From an uncultured Eubacteriales bacterium (GTDB taxonomy: Bacteria > Bacillota > Clostridia > Christensenellales > Aristaeellaceae): a stretch of DNA of 64,000 bases. Of the stretch, positions 6,336 through 15,900 are shown in pieces (position 1 is the first letter of the stretch; every line of letters begins with the position of its first letter). The position numbers were made by a program, and so were the translations under genes. The notes beneath the pieces are model-generated. The model had not been told where the DNA came from. It made no database searches and saw only the letters and a program-made list of their open reading frames with translations. The stretch spans positions 62,001-126,000 of the forward strand of contig CACYWL010000003.1 of NCBI GenBank assembly GCA_902778055.1, in the 5' to 3' direction.

Positions 6336-7478
6336 ATGGAGGAATTGCGCGGCTCGAGGTCTGCCCATACGATGATTTTTCCCGGCTTTTGCGATGTGCA
6401 TGTGCATTTTCGCGAGCCGGGTTTTTCTTATAAGGAGACGATCGCCTCCGGGAGCCGGGCGGCGGCCCGGGGAGGATACACGGACGTCTGCGCCATGCCG
6501 AACCTGAACTCGGTGCCGGACACGCCGGATCACCTGGCCGAAGAGGAAAGGCTGATCCGGGAAAGCGGCGGCTTCTGCCGGGTGCACCCCTACGGCGCCC
6601 TGACCATGGGCGAAAAGGGGATAGAGGCGGCGGATCTGGCGGGGATGGCCGGACGGGTGATTGCCTTTTCGGACGACGGGAAGGGCGTCCAGAGCGAGAG
6701 CATGATGCGCTCCCTGATGGAGACCTGCCGGAGGCTGGGGCGGATCCTCGCGGCCCACTGCGAGGACGAGCGGCTCGTCGCCGGCGGATACATCCACGAC
6801 GGGAGGTATGCCCGGGCGCACGGGCACAAGGGGATCTGCTCCGAAAGCGAATGGGGCCCAATCGCCCGGGATGTCCGGCTGGCGAAGGAAACCGGATGCG
6901 CCTACCACGTCTGCCACGTCAGCTGCCGGGAGAGCGTCGAGATCATCCGCCGGGCAAAGGCGGAGGGCGCCGACGTCACCTGCGAAACGGCGCCCCACTA
7001 CCTGCTGCTGACGGAGGACGACCTGAGGGAGGAGGGGCGGTTCCGCATGAATCCGCCCCTGCGGAGCCGGGAGGACCGGGAGGCGCTGATCGAGGGCCTG
7101 CTGGACGGGACCATCGACATGATCGCCACGGATCACGCGCCCCACAGCGCGGAGGAGAAGAGCCGCGGGCTGGCGGGGAGCGCCTTCGGGATCGTGGGCC
7201 TGGAGACGGCCTTTCCGGCGCTGTACACCGGGCTGGTCCGGACGGGGAGGATGGAGCTGGAGGAGCTGGTCCGGCTGATGACGGAGGCGCCGAGGCTCCG
7301 GTTCGGGATTCCCCGGCCGGCGGAGGACTGGTGCGAATGGGACCTGGAGGCGGAATACACGGTGGACCCGGCGGAATTCCTTTCCATGGGAAAAGCCACG
7401 CCCTTTGAGGGGCGCCGGGTGTACGGACGGTGCCTGCGCACCGTATGCGCCGGGAAGGAAACCTGGCGGGCGGAATGA
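6336..7478 (+). CDS. pyrC: Dihydroorotase
   Basis: A 380-residue zinc amidohydrolase that closes carbamoyl-aspartate to dihydroorotate, the third step of UMP synthesis. Metal ligands are visible: HVH at 22-24 in DVHVHFREPG, then HCEDE, CHVSC and the catalytic Asp in ATDHAPHS. The protein starts straight at the barrel and lacks the 45-50 residue N-terminal strand region of typical class I dihydroorotases. ATG 6336 has GGGAGG eight bases before it; TTG 6285 would add a nonconserved stretch. The last 90 bases are the first unit of a tandem duplication (7389-7568). First gene of the pyr operon. Confidence 0.93.
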   Translation: MEELRGSRSAHTMIFPGFCDVHVHFREPGFSYKETIASGSRAAARGGYTDVCAMPNLNSVPDTPDHLAEEERLIRESGGFCRVHPYGALTMGEKGIEAADLAGMAGRVIAFSDDGKGVQSESMMRSLMETCRRLGRILAAHCEDERLVAGGYIHDGRYARAHGHKGICSESEWGPIARDVRLAKETGCAYHVCHVSCRESVEIIRRAKAEGADVTCETAPHYLLLTEDDLREEGRFRMNPPLRSREDREALIEGLLDGTIDMIATDHAPHSAEEKSRGLAGSAFGIVGLETAFPALYTGLVRTGRMELEELVRLMTEAPRLRFGIPRPAEDWCEWDLEAEYTVDPAEFLSMGKATPFEGRRVYGRCLRTVCAGKETWRAE

Positions 7479-7568
7479 GGAAAAGCCGCGCCCTTTGAGG
7501 GGGACCGGGTGTACGGGCGTTGCCTGCGCACCGTATGCGCCGGGAAGGAAACCCGGCGGGCGGAAGGA
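7389..7568 (+). repeat. 90-bp tandem duplication at the pyrC 3' end
   Basis: Unit 1 (7389-7478) encodes the last 29 residues and stop of pyrC. Unit 2 (7479-7568) repeats it at period 90 with about 7 mismatches, one of which removes the stop (TGA to GGA). A third partial start is seen at 7569-7580. Unit 2 lies between pyrC and pyrK and is probably not translated. Confidence 0.9.
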
Positions 7569-7614
7569 AGGAAAGCCGCCGCCGGGGCGGAGGAGAAAGA
7601 GAGGGGCTGCGCAC

Positions 7615-8349
7615 ATGGAGCAGACGCTGCTGCGGATTGAGGAGAACAGGCCGCTGACCCGGGACATCCTGAAGATTCGGCTGACGGGGGATGTGAGCGG
7701 GGTTGAACGGCCGGGACAGTTTGTGAACATCAAACTGGAGGGCCTTTTCCTGCGCCGGCCGATTTCCGTCTTCGACCGGGAGGAGGACGCGATCACGCTG
7801 ATCTACCGGACGGTGGGCGTGGGGACGCGCCGGCTGAGTGAAATGAAGGCGGGGGAGACGCTGGACGTGCTGACCGGGCTGGGGAACGGATACGATCTGA
7901 CCCGGGCGGGGGACCGGCCGCTGCTGCTGGGCGGCGGCGCGGGGGTGCCGCCCCTGTACTGGCTGGCCCGGGTGCTGCGGGAGCAGGGAAAGCGGGTGAC
8001 CGCCGTGCTCGGCTTCAACAGCGCGGAGGACGTTTTCGCCGAGGAGGATTTCCGGAAGCTGGGATGCGAGACCACCGTCACCACCGCGGACGGGAGCCAT
8101 GGGATCCGGGGCTTTGTGACGGACGCGATGCCGGAGGAATACAGCTACTTCTACGCCTGCGGGCCGGAACCCATGATGCGGGCGGTGGACCGCAGGGCAA
8201 AAACCGAAGGGGAATTCAGCCTGGAGGAGCGGATGGGCTGCGGCTTCGGGGCCTGCATGGGCTGCAGCTGCCGGACCAGGGACGGAATGAAGCGCATCTG
8301 CCGGGAGGGCCCGGTGCTGCGGAGGGGGGAGATCCTGTGGGAGAAATGA
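7615..8349 (+). CDS. pyrK: Dihydroorotate dehydrogenase electron-transfer subunit
   Basis: A 244-residue FAD and [2Fe-2S] protein that passes electrons from PyrD1B to NAD+. It shows the ferredoxin-reductase FAD motif LRRPISVF, a glycine-rich nucleotide loop (LLLGGGAGVPPLYWLA) and the C-terminal cluster-binding Cys set in CGFGACMGCSCRT followed by a fourth Cys in RICREG. ATG 7615 is the start; the frame is open further upstream only because of the pyrC tandem duplication. GAGGGG (7601-7606) is the ribosome binding site. Its stop overlaps the pyrD start (ATGA), indicating translational coupling of the two subunits. Confidence 0.92.
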   Translation: MEQTLLRIEENRPLTRDILKIRLTGDVSGVERPGQFVNIKLEGLFLRRPISVFDREEDAITLIYRTVGVGTRRLSEMKAGETLDVLTGLGNGYDLTRAGDRPLLLGGGAGVPPLYWLARVLREQGKRVTAVLGFNSAEDVFAEEDFRKLGCETTVTTADGSHGIRGFVTDAMPEEYSYFYACGPEPMMRAVDRRAKTEGEFSLEERMGCGFGACMGCSCRTRDGMKRICREGPVLRRGEILWEK

Positions 8350-9272
8350 GAGAGAAAGCCGCGGACCGGCTGCGGGTCGACCTGTGCGGGATTGAGCTGG
8401 AGAACCCGGTGATTCCCGCCAGCGGCACCTTCGGGTACGGATACGAGTTTGCGGAGATCTACGACATCAACCGGCTGGGGACCTTCTCCTTCAAGGGGAC
8501 GACCCGGCAGCCCCGCTTCGGCAATCCGACGCCCCGGATCGCGGAATGCCCGGCGGGGATGATCAACGCGGTCGGGCTGCAGAACCCCGGCGTGGAAAAG
8601 GTCATCTCCGAGGAGCTGCCCCGGCTGAAAAAGGTGTTCTCCAAGCCGGTCATGGCCAACGTGAGCGGCTTCAGCATCGAGGAATACGCGGAGACCTGCG
8701 CGATGCTGGAGGCGGAGGAGCAGGTGGGCTGGCTGGAGGTGAACATCTCCTGCCCGAACGTCCACGGCGGCGGCATGAGCTTCGGCACGGATCCGAAGCA
8801 GGCGGCCGCGGTGACCCGGGCGGTCCGGGCGGTGACGAAGAAGCCCGTGATCATGAAGCTGAGCCCGAACGTGACCGACATCGCGGAGATGGCGGCGGCC
8901 TGCGAGGAGGCCGGGGCGGACGGAATCAGCCTGATCAACACCCTGCAGGGCATGCGGATCAATCTGAAGACCCGCAGACCCGTGCTGGCCAACGTGATGG
9001 GCGGGGTCAGCGGACCCTGCGTCTTCCCCGTGGCCCTGCGGATGGTCTGGCAAGTTTGCCGGACGGTGAAGATTCCCGTTATCGGCATGGGCGGCGTGTC
9101 CACGGCGGAGGACGTGCTGGAGATGATGACCGCCGGCGCCGCGGCCGTGGAGGTCGGGGCGGCCAACCTGACGGATCCCCGGGCCTGCCTGCGGATCATC
9201 GAGGAGCTGCCCGCGGCCATGGACCGATACGGCATCCGGAGCCTGAGGGAGCTGAGAAGCCCGGAGGGCTGA
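8346..9272 (+). CDS. pyrD: Dihydroorotate dehydrogenase, type 1B catalytic subunit
   Basis: A 308-residue FMN TIM-barrel enzyme oxidising dihydroorotate to orotate. The N-terminal block NPVIPASGTFGYG and the substrate loop AVGLQNPG mark class 1B. The catalytic Cys is in EVNISCPNVHGGG. FMN-phosphate contacts appear in IGMGGVSTAEDVLEM. It is coupled to pyrK by a 4-base overlap (ATG 8346); GGGAG precedes at short spacing. Partner: PyrK (heterotetramer in the family). Confidence 0.95.
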   Translation: MREKAADRLRVDLCGIELENPVIPASGTFGYGYEFAEIYDINRLGTFSFKGTTRQPRFGNPTPRIAECPAGMINAVGLQNPGVEKVISEELPRLKKVFSKPVMANVSGFSIEEYAETCAMLEAEEQVGWLEVNISCPNVHGGGMSFGTDPKQAAAVTRAVRAVTKKPVIMKLSPNVTDIAEMAAACEEAGADGISLINTLQGMRINLKTRRPVLANVMGGVSGPCVFPVALRMVWQVCRTVKIPVIGMGGVSTAEDVLEMMTAGAAAVEVGAANLTDPRACLRIIEELPAAMDRYGIRSLRELRSPEG

Positions 9273-9354
9273 AGGAAAAAGCGGCGGGACGCCCCGGCCG
9301 CCGGCGGGACGCCGGGAACGGGGGGCCGAAACGGAAAGGACGGAAAAAAGAAGC

Positions 9355-10062
9355 ATGGGAAAAGACGTCATTGTAGCCTGTGATTTTGCGAGCCGGGAGC
9401 AGACCATGGCCTTTCTGGACCGGTTTTCGGGCCGGAAGCCCTTCGTCAAGATCGGGATGGAGCTGTTCTACGCCGAGGGACCGCAGATGGTGCGGGAAAT
9501 CCGGAAGCGGGGGCACCGGATCTTTCTGGACCTGAAGCTGCACGACATTCCGAACACGGTCCGGAAGGCCATGTCCGTGCTGCGGGATCTGGATGTGGAC
9601 ATCACCAACCTGCACGCGGCCGGAACCGTCGCGATGATGGAGGCGGCGCTGGAGGGGCTGACCCGGCCGGACGGCAGCCGCCCGCTGCTGATCGCCGTGA
9701 CCCAGCTGACCAGCACCGACCAGGCGGCCATGGAGCGGGATCTGTGGATCGAGAGGCCGCTGGACCAGGTGGTCATGCACTACGCGGAAAACGCCCGGAA
9801 GGCCGGGCTGGACGGGGTGGTCTGCTCTCCGCTGGAGGCGGAGAAGGTGCACGCCGTCTGCGGGAGGGACTTCCTGACCGTGACCCCGGGCATCCGCTTC
9901 GCGGACGCGGCGGCCGACGATCAGAAGAGGATCATGACGCCGGCGGAGGCGAAAAGAATCGGAAGCGACTACATCGTGGTCGGCCGGCCCATTACCGCGG
10001 CGGCGGATCCGGTGGAGGCCTGGGAGCGCTGCGTGAGGGAATTCACGGACGAAGCGGAGTGA
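9355..10062 (+). CDS. pyrF: Orotidine-5'-phosphate decarboxylase
   Basis: A 235-residue TIM-barrel decarboxylase converting OMP to UMP, the last step. The catalytic array is visible as D59-L-K61-L-H-D64 in FLDLKLHDIPNT. The phosphate loop near the C-terminus reads TPGIRFA and later DYIVVGRPIT. The length is normal. It is separated from pyrD by an 82-bp GC-rich spacer and has AAAGGA-type sequence before ATG 9355. Part of the pyr operon. Confidence 0.95.
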   Translation: MGKDVIVACDFASREQTMAFLDRFSGRKPFVKIGMELFYAEGPQMVREIRKRGHRIFLDLKLHDIPNTVRKAMSVLRDLDVDITNLHAAGTVAMMEAALEGLTRPDGSRPLLIAVTQLTSTDQAAMERDLWIERPLDQVVMHYAENARKAGLDGVVCSPLEAEKVHAVCGRDFLTVTPGIRFADAAADDQKRIMTPAEAKRIGSDYIVVGRPITAAADPVEAWERCVREFTDEAE

Positions 10063-10122
10063 ACCGGGCGGACTGAGCCGGCGGAACGGAACCGAAAAAG
10101 AGAAAAGGAGAAGCGGACAGAA

Positions 10123-10770
10123 ATGGAAATGCGGGAGATCAACGAGAAAATTGCGCGGGATCTGCTGAAGATCCGGGCGGTGTTTTTCAGGCCGGAGGAG
10201 CCCTTCACCTGGGCGAGCGGCATCAAGAGCCCGGTGTACTGCGACAACCGGCTGACGCTGACGGACGTCGCGGTCCGGACGGATGTGGAGGAGGCGCTGG
10301 CGGAGGTCATCCGCGCGGAATACCCGGAGGCGGAGGTGCTGATGGGCACCTCGACCGCGGGCATCGCCCACGCGGCGATTACCGGGCATCTGATGGGCCT
10401 CCCCATGGGATACGTCCGCTCCGGGGCGAAGGACCACGGAAGGCAGAACCAGATCGAGGGCCGGCTGGAAAAGGGCCAGAAGGTGGTCGTGGTCGAGGAT
10501 CTGATCTCCACCGGCGGCAGCGTGCTGGAGGTGGTCGAGGTGCTGCGGGAGGCCGGCGCGGAGGTGCTGGGCATCGCGAGCATCTTTACCTACGGGATGC
10601 AGAAGGGGCTGGACCGGCTGGCGGCCGCGAAGGTGAAGAACGTGAGCCTGACCAACTTCGACGTCATCGCGGAGGAGGCCGCGAAGGAGGGCTACATCCG
10701 GCCGGAGGACATCCGGCGGCTGATCGCCTTCCGGAACAATCCCGGGGACGAGAGCTGGCGGAACCGCTGA
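10123..10770 (+). CDS. pyrE: Orotate phosphoribosyltransferase
   Basis: A 215-residue enzyme that joins orotate and PRPP to give OMP. The PRPP-binding motif [13 protein letters not shown] is intact at about residues 122-134, and the orotate/PRPP loop region [13 protein letters not shown] is present. ATG 10123 is used, with GGAG (10107-10110) at a rather long 12-base spacing; ATG 10129 is an alternative two codons in. Pyr operon member between pyrF and pyrB. Confidence 0.95.
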   Translation: MEMREINEKIARDLLKIRAVFFRPEEPFTWASGIKSPVYCDNRLTLTDVAVRTDVEEALAEVIRAEYPEAEVLMGTSTAGIAHAAITGHLMGLPMGYVRSGAKDHGRQNQIEGRLEKGQKVVVVEDLISTGGSVLEVVEVLREAGAEVLGIASIFTYGMQKGLDRLAAAKVKNVSLTNFDVIAEEAAKEGYIRPEDIRRLIAFRNNPGDESWRNR

Positions 10771-10816
10771 CGGAGGAGAGCCGCCCGCGGGGCGGGACGG
10801 CGGAGAGGAGAAAAGC

Positions 10817-11734
10817 ATGAGAAGCGTGATTGACATTCAGGACCTTTCTCCGGAGGAGCTGGACCGGCTGATGGACCGGGCCGAGGACATCATCGCCCAT
10901 CCGGACGATTACGCGGAGGCCTGCCATCGGAAAAAGCTGGCGACGCTGTTTTTTGAGCCCAGCACCCGGACCCGGCTGAGCTTTGAGGCGGCGATGTACG
11001 AGCTGGGCGGAAACGTGATCACCGTCGCCGGGGCCGACGCCAGCTCCGCCGCGAAGGGGGAGAGCGTGGCGGACACAGTGAAGACGGTTTCCCTGTACGC
11101 GGACATCATCGCCATGCGCCATCCCAAGGAGGGCGCGGCCCGGGTGGCGGCGCTGAACGCGTCCGTGCCGGTCATCAACGCCGGGGACGGCGGCCACCTG
11201 CATCCGACCCAGACGCTGGCGGACCTGCTGACGATCCGGCGGGAAAAGGGCGGCTTTTCCGGCCTGACGGTGGGCCTGTGCGGCGACCTGAAATTCGGCC
11301 GGACGGTGCATTCCCTGATCAGCGCGCTGAGCCGCTACGAGGGGATGCGCTTCGTGCTGATCAGCCCGGAGGAGCTGAAGGTGCCCTCCTATGTCAAGAG
11401 CGAGGCGCTGAAAAAGAAGAATATCCCGTATACGCAGGTGCAGGATCTGGAATCCGTGATCGGGGATCTGGACATCCTCTACATGACCCGGGTGCAGAAG
11501 GAACGCTTCTTCAACGAGGAGGACTACCTGCGGCTGAAGGACAGCTATATCCTGACGCCGGAAAAGCTGAAGAAGGCGAAGAGCGACCTGTGCGTCATGC
11601 ATCCCCTGCCCAGGGTCAACGAGATCTCCGTCGCGGTGGACCAGGATCCCCGGGCGTGCTATTTCAAACAGATGCTGAACGGCAAATTCATGCGGGAAGC
11701 GCTGATCCTGAAGCTGCTGAACATCGCGGACTGA
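10817..11734 (+). CDS. pyrB: Aspartate carbamoyltransferase catalytic chain
   Basis: A 305-residue transcarbamoylase: carbamoyl phosphate plus aspartate to carbamoyl-aspartate. The carbamoyl-phosphate loop is STRTRLSFE (S49-T-R-T-R53), followed by the 80s loop [11 protein letters not shown] and the aspartate-side motifs [10 protein letters not shown] and HPLPRVNEI. Length and motifs match the E. coli-type catalytic chain that assembles with PyrI, encoded 16 bp downstream. Confidence 0.97.
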   Translation: MRSVIDIQDLSPEELDRLMDRAEDIIAHPDDYAEACHRKKLATLFFEPSTRTRLSFEAAMYELGGNVITVAGADASSAAKGESVADTVKTVSLYADIIAMRHPKEGAARVAALNASVPVINAGDGGHLHPTQTLADLLTIRREKGGFSGLTVGLCGDLKFGRTVHSLISALSRYEGMRFVLISPEELKVPSYVKSEALKKKNIPYTQVQDLESVIGDLDILYMTRVQKERFFNEEDYLRLKDSYILTPEKLKKAKSDLCVMHPLPRVNEISVAVDQDPRACYFKQMLNGKFMREALILKLLNIAD

Positions 11735-11750
11735 GAAGGAGGGCACGGAG

Positions 11751-12173
11751 ATGACGGTTGATTCAATTCAGAACGGTATCGTGATTGACCATATCGCCGC
11801 GGGCTGCGGCATGAAAATCTATGAGCTGCTGGGGCTCGGCACGGCCGGGGCGCCGGTGGCGATCATGATGAACGTGACCTCCGGCAAGATGGGCCGGAAG
11901 GACATCATCAAGATCGACGGGGAGATTCCGCTGAACCTGGACGCCATCGGGTTCGTGGATCCCGGCGCGACGGTCAACGTCATCCGGGACGGGGAGCTGA
12001 AGGAAAAGAAGCGGATCGGGATGCCGGAGCGGCTGGAAAACGTGATCCGGTGCAAGAATCCCCGCTGCATCTCCACCACCGAGCAGGAGCTGCCCCAGGT
12101 TTTCCTGCTGACGGACCGGGAGAAAAAAGAATACCGCTGCGCCTGGTGCGAAACCAAGGCCGCGGGCCTCTGA
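11751..12173 (+). CDS. pyrI: Aspartate carbamoyltransferase regulatory chain
   Basis: A 140-residue allosteric chain that binds nucleotides in its N-terminal domain and holds a structural zinc. The four Cys ligands are C101, C106, C130 and C133 (CKNPRC and CAWC). It should tether PyrB trimers and give feedback control by CTP/ATP. GAAGGAGG sits before ATG 11751. It is the last pyr gene; no strong terminator follows, only a short GACGGG/CCCGTC dyad (12174-12195) without a T tract. Confidence 0.95.
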   Translation: MTVDSIQNGIVIDHIAAGCGMKIYELLGLGTAGAPVAIMMNVTSGKMGRKDIIKIDGEIPLNLDAIGFVDPGATVNVIRDGELKEKKRIGMPERLENVIRCKNPRCISTTEQELPQVFLLTDREKKEYRCAWCETKAAGL

Positions 12174-12203
12174 GACGGGACGGAGGAGCCCCGTCCGGTC
12201 CGA

Positions 12204-12232
12204 TTGAATTCGGGACGCGGATGTGGTAAAAT
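12204..12232 (+). promoter_or_regulatory. Promoter of the rfbA-led glycan operon
   Basis: TTGAAT (12204-12209), 17 bp, TAAAAT (12227-12232) with extended -10 TGg (12224-12226). It separates the glycan genes from the pyr operon. Confidence 0.65.
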
Positions 12233-12294
12233 ACCGGAAGCGGGAAAAATGCGGAACCCGCGAGAACGCGAGAAGCGGAACGGAGGGCTCCTTC

Positions 12295-13182
12295 ATGAAA
12301 GGGATCATTCTGGCCGGGGGCGCGGGCACAAGGCTCTATCCCCTGACGATGGTGACCAGCAAACAGCTGCTGCCCGTGTATGACAAGCCGATGATTTACT
12401 ACCCGCTGAGCACCCTGATGCTGGCGGGGAGCCGGGACATTCTGATCATCTCCACCCGGGAGGATACCCCGCGGTTCGAGACGCTGCTGGGGGACGGAAG
12501 CCAGTTCGGCGTCCATCTGCAGTACAAGATTCAGCCCTCGCCGGACGGGCTCGCCCAGGCCTTCCTGCTGGGGGAGGAGTTCATCGGGGACGAGGCCTGC
12601 GCCATGGTGCTGGGGGACAATATCTTCTACGGCAACGGCTTCGGCCGGGTGCTCCGGCAGGCGGCCGAAAACGCGGAGGAGAACGGCCGGGCGACCATCT
12701 TCGGATACTATGTCACCGATCCGGAGCGCTTCGGCATCGTCGAATTCGACGCGGAGGGCCGGGTGCTCTCCGTGGAGGAGAAGCCGAAGCATCCCAAGAG
12801 CAACTACTGCATCACGGGGCTGTACTTCTATCCCAAGGGCGTCAGCGCCATGGCGCATGAGGTCCGGCCCTCCGACCGGGGCGAGCTGGAAATCACTACG
12901 CTGAACGACATGTACCTGCAGCAGGGGACGCTGGACGTGCAGCTGCTGGGCCGGGGATACGCGTGGCTGGATACCGGGACGATGGACAGCCTGGTGGACG
13001 CGGCGGACTTTGTGCGCATGATCCAGAAGCGGCAGAGCATCGTGATCTCCGCGCCGGAGGAAATCGCCTACCGGAACGGCTGGATCGATCATGAGGAGCT
13101 TGAGGCCTCCGCCCGCCGGTACGGCAAGAGCCCCTACGGGGCGCACCTGCAGGCCGTGGCGGACGGGAAGATCAGATACTGA
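12295..13182 (+). CDS. rfbA: Glucose-1-phosphate thymidylyltransferase
   Basis: A 295-residue nucleotidyltransferase making dTDP-glucose from dTTP and glucose-1-phosphate. Signature [13 protein letters not shown] (residues 6-18) and [15 protein letters not shown] are intact, with LGDNIFYG and [10 protein letters not shown] further on. ATG 12295 has GGAGG at 12282-12286. First enzyme for all dTDP-deoxysugars made by this locus; the product goes to RfbB encoded next. rfbC/rfbD for rhamnose are not in the window. Confidence 0.96.
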   Translation: MKGIILAGGAGTRLYPLTMVTSKQLLPVYDKPMIYYPLSTLMLAGSRDILIISTREDTPRFETLLGDGSQFGVHLQYKIQPSPDGLAQAFLLGEEFIGDEACAMVLGDNIFYGNGFGRVLRQAAENAEENGRATIFGYYVTDPERFGIVEFDAEGRVLSVEEKPKHPKSNYCITGLYFYPKGVSAMAHEVRPSDRGELEITTLNDMYLQQGTLDVQLLGRGYAWLDTGTMDSLVDAADFVRMIQKRQSIVISAPEEIAYRNGWIDHEELEASARRYGKSPYGAHLQAVADGKIRY

Positions 13183-13195
13183 CGGAGGGAATAGC

Positions 13196-14215
13196 ATGAC
13201 CATCATCGTGACCGGCGGCGCCGGCTTTATCGGAAGCAATTTCATTTTTCACATGCTGGGGAAGTATCCGGAATACCGGATCGTCTGCCTGGACAAGCTG
13301 ACCTACGCGGGCAACCTGAGCACCCTGAAGGACGTCATGGACAACCCGAACTTCCGGTTCGTCCGGGCGGACATCTGCGACCGGGAGGCGGTGTACCGGC
13401 TCTTTGAGGAGGAGCATCCGGACATTGTCGTGAACTTCGCGGCGGAAAGCCATGTGGACCGCTCCATCGAGGATCCGGGCATCTTCCTGCAGACGAACAT
13501 TCTCGGCACGGCGACCCTGATGGACGCCTGCCGGAAATATGGGATCGGGCGGTATCACCAGGTCTCGACGGACGAGGTTTACGGCGACCTGCCGCTGGAC
13601 CGGCCGGACCTGCTCTTCACCGAGGAGACGCCCATCCATACCTCCAGCCCCTATTCCTCCTCCAAGGCCGCGGCGGATCTGCTGGTCATGGCCTATCACA
13701 GGACCTACGGGCTGCCCTGCACCATCAGCCGCTGCAGCAACAACTACGGGCCCTATCACTTCCCGGAGAAGCTGATTCCCCTGATGATCGCCAACGCCCT
13801 GAACGACAAGCCCCTGCCGGTCTACGGCGAAGGGAAGAACGTCCGGGACTGGCTGTACGTGGAGGATCACTGCAAGGCGATCGACCTGATCATCCATCAG
13901 GGCCGGGTCGGCGAGGTCTACAACATCGGCGGGCACAACGAGATGGCGAACATCGACATCGTGAAGCTGATCTGCCGGGAGCTGGGCAAGCCGGAAAGCC
14001 TGATCACCTACGTCACCGACCGGAAGGGCCACGACATGCGGTACGCCATCGATCCGACCAAGATCCACAATGAGCTGGGCTGGCTGCCGGAGACGAAGTT
14101 CGCCGACGGGATCAAAAAAACGATCGAGTGGTACCTGACGCACCGGGACTGGTGGGAGGAAATCATCAGCGGGGAATACCAGAACTATTACGAAAAGATG
14201 TACGGCAACCGGTAA
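13196..14215 (+). CDS. rfbB: dTDP-glucose 4,6-dehydratase
   Basis: A 339-residue extended short-chain dehydrogenase producing dTDP-4-keto-6-deoxyglucose. The NAD loop TGGAGFIGSN, the DEVYGDL active-site segment and the catalytic YSSSK motif are intact. ATG 13196 is 13 bp after rfbA with GGAGGG (13184-13189). Its product is the branch point for the 3,4-ketoisomerases at 15897 and possibly 42330. Confidence 0.97.
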   Translation: MTIIVTGGAGFIGSNFIFHMLGKYPEYRIVCLDKLTYAGNLSTLKDVMDNPNFRFVRADICDREAVYRLFEEEHPDIVVNFAAESHVDRSIEDPGIFLQTNILGTATLMDACRKYGIGRYHQVSTDEVYGDLPLDRPDLLFTEETPIHTSSPYSSSKAAADLLVMAYHRTYGLPCTISRCSNNYGPYHFPEKLIPLMIANALNDKPLPVYGEGKNVRDWLYVEDHCKAIDLIIHQGRVGEVYNIGGHNEMANIDIVKLICRELGKPESLITYVTDRKGHDMRYAIDPTKIHNELGWLPETKFADGIKKTIEWYLTHRDWWEEIISGEYQNYYEKMYGNR

Positions 14216-14233
14216 CCGGGAAAGGATTTTCAG

Positions 14234-14257
14234 CCCCGCTTCCGCTCAGGAGCGGGG
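14234..14257 (+). terminator. Possible weak terminator or attenuator after rfbB
   Basis: CCCCGCT (14234-14240) pairs with AGCGGGG (14251-14257); only a weak T-rich tail follows. The rest of the 188-bp gap to 14404 is GC-rich with no other signal. Confidence 0.35.
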
Positions 14258-14403
14258 AATTCTGATTCTTCCGGGGGAAGACGAACCGGGACAGCAAAGC
14301 GCCGGCGGCGGGCCGGAGGGCACGCGAAGGGCAGGCCGGCGCGGAGCGCGGCGCCGGCGGCGGGCCAAGGACTTGATCTGGACAGAAAGGGGGTGCGGGG
14401 AGC

Positions 14404-15900
14404 ATGGGAAAGGCATCACGGGAGATTCCTTCCGGCGGGAGCTTTTTTCGGAAAAGGTTCGGGGAATGCCGCGCGATCTGGCTCCTGAGCGCCGTGCTGG
14501 CGCTGCTCTGCACGCTGATCACCTATCCGGGGATTTTCTATTCGGACTCCTATGTCCGCGTGACGACGGGCGGCGCCGTGCTGAACTCGGTGATCAAGAC
14601 CCTGCAGGGCCGCCCCTTCACGCTGGAGACCCACAACGCCTTCACCGTGATTCCCTCCTTCTTCATGGCCTTCAGCCTGGGGCTGACGGGGCATGTGGCG
14701 CTTTATACCTTCCTCCAGGCCTTTTCCCTCTTTGCGGCCGTGCTGCTGCTGATCCGGGAGATCGATCCGCCGTGGCGGCGGGGGATGGGCGCTCTTTTCG
14801 CCCTCAGCCCGATGATCTACGGCGCGTCGGTCTACTATGAGGCGAATGTCGGAAGCTTCGCGGGGATCGCGGCGCTGATCCTGCTGCTCCGCGGGCTTCC
14901 GGAGGAGAAAACGCGGGGGGACAGGATCCTGGAGTTTGCCCTGATCGCCTTCGCGTCCTTCGTGACCTTCGGCTACCGGACCAACGCGCTGACCATCCTG
15001 CCCGTGCTGCTGATCTGGCTGTGGAGGACGCAGCGGACGTGGCTCCGGAGGCTGATGCCCGTGCTGGCCCTGGTCTGCGGGCTGATCCTGGTGCGGCTGG
15101 TTCCCGCCGCCTTCGGCGTCCGCAGCGAATCCAACGCGTCCACGGGCTTCATCTGGGAAATGGCCACCATGATCCAGCGCATGCCGGAGGAGGACCGGAC
15201 GGAATACCGGGACTATCTGGACGACCTCTGCGGCGAGGGCGCCACCCGGGGCGTGCTGGCGGAGAGCGACGAAACCTCGGCCAACAGCTTCATGTGGGGA
15301 TCGTCGGTCAACACGGGGAAGCTGTCCGAGCCCGGCGCGACGGGCCGGGTGATCGGAAAGTATCTCCGGCTGCTGACGGAGCGGCCCGGGGAATGGTTTT
15401 CCGTGAAGAAGGATTTTGTACTGCGGGCGATGGGCTTCGGTGAGGCCCTGGACGACTCCGAGTATGACTATGACCGCTGGGATTCGATGAAGGAATACGG
15501 CTTCAACGACTCCCCGCAGCGCAGGGCGTTCCACCGGTCCTATCTGAAATTCAACGAGATTTTCGGCTTCTATACCCGCCGCCCCTGGCTGCCCTTCCTG
15601 ATCTCCCTCGGGATGCTGATCGCCGAATACCTGCGGAAGAGCCGGAACAGAGGCCTCCATGCCCTGTTGTTCTGGACGGCGGTCTTTTATTACGGGGCGT
15701 ATCTGGCGGTGATCGTCTCCTTTGAGCTGCGTTTCTTCTACCCCGCGCTGGTGCTGCTCGCAATCCTGGACTGCGCGGTCTGCCTGGAATGGATCCGGGA
15801 CGGGATCCGCTTGCTCCGGAGAGACCCCGCCGCGGTTGCGGAAAGACGCGAAATGGGATATCATAAGGACCGAAGAATGCGCGGAGGGCGGAACCGGTGA
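14404..15900 (+). CDS. Multi-pass membrane glycosyltransferase-like protein (GT-C type)
   Basis: A 498-residue protein with about ten to twelve hydrophobic segments. The first external loop reads TYPGIFYSDSYVR, an acidic pattern after TM1 like that of DUF6020-type and other GT-C proteins that use polyprenyl-phosphate sugars. A hydrophilic segment of about 130 residues (roughly 240-370) lies between membrane blocks and would face outside. The exact family is not certain. Its stop overlaps the isomerase gene start by four bases (GTGA), so it is translated with the dTDP-sugar genes and may transfer that sugar. Confidence 0.65.
   Translation: MGKASREIPSGGSFFRKRFGECRAIWLLSAVLALLCTLITYPGIFYSDSYVRVTTGGAVLNSVIKTLQGRPFTLETHNAFTVIPSFFMAFSLGLTGHVALYTFLQAFSLFAAVLLLIREIDPPWRRGMGALFALSPMIYGASVYYEANVGSFAGIAALILLLRGLPEEKTRGDRILEFALIAFASFVTFGYRTNALTILPVLLIWLWRTQRTWLRRLMPVLALVCGLILVRLVPAAFGVRSESNASTGFIWEMATMIQRMPEEDRTEYRDYLDDLCGEGATRGVLAESDETSANSFMWGSSVNTGKLSEPGATGRVIGKYLRLLTERPGEWFSVKKDFVLRAMGFGEALDDSEYDYDRWDSMKEYGFNDSPQRRAFHRSYLKFNEIFGFYTRRPWLPFLISLGMLIAEYLRKSRNRGLHALLFWTAVFYYGAYLAVIVSFELRFFYPALVLLAILDCAVCLEWIRDGIRLLRRDPAAVAERREMGYHKDRRMRGGRNR

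Noticed and set aside
7405..7614. N-terminal extension of PyrK by 70 residues
   Set aside because: The extra sequence is a frame-shifted translation of the 90-bp pyrC duplication (it repeats itself); PyrK proteins start near ATG 7615.
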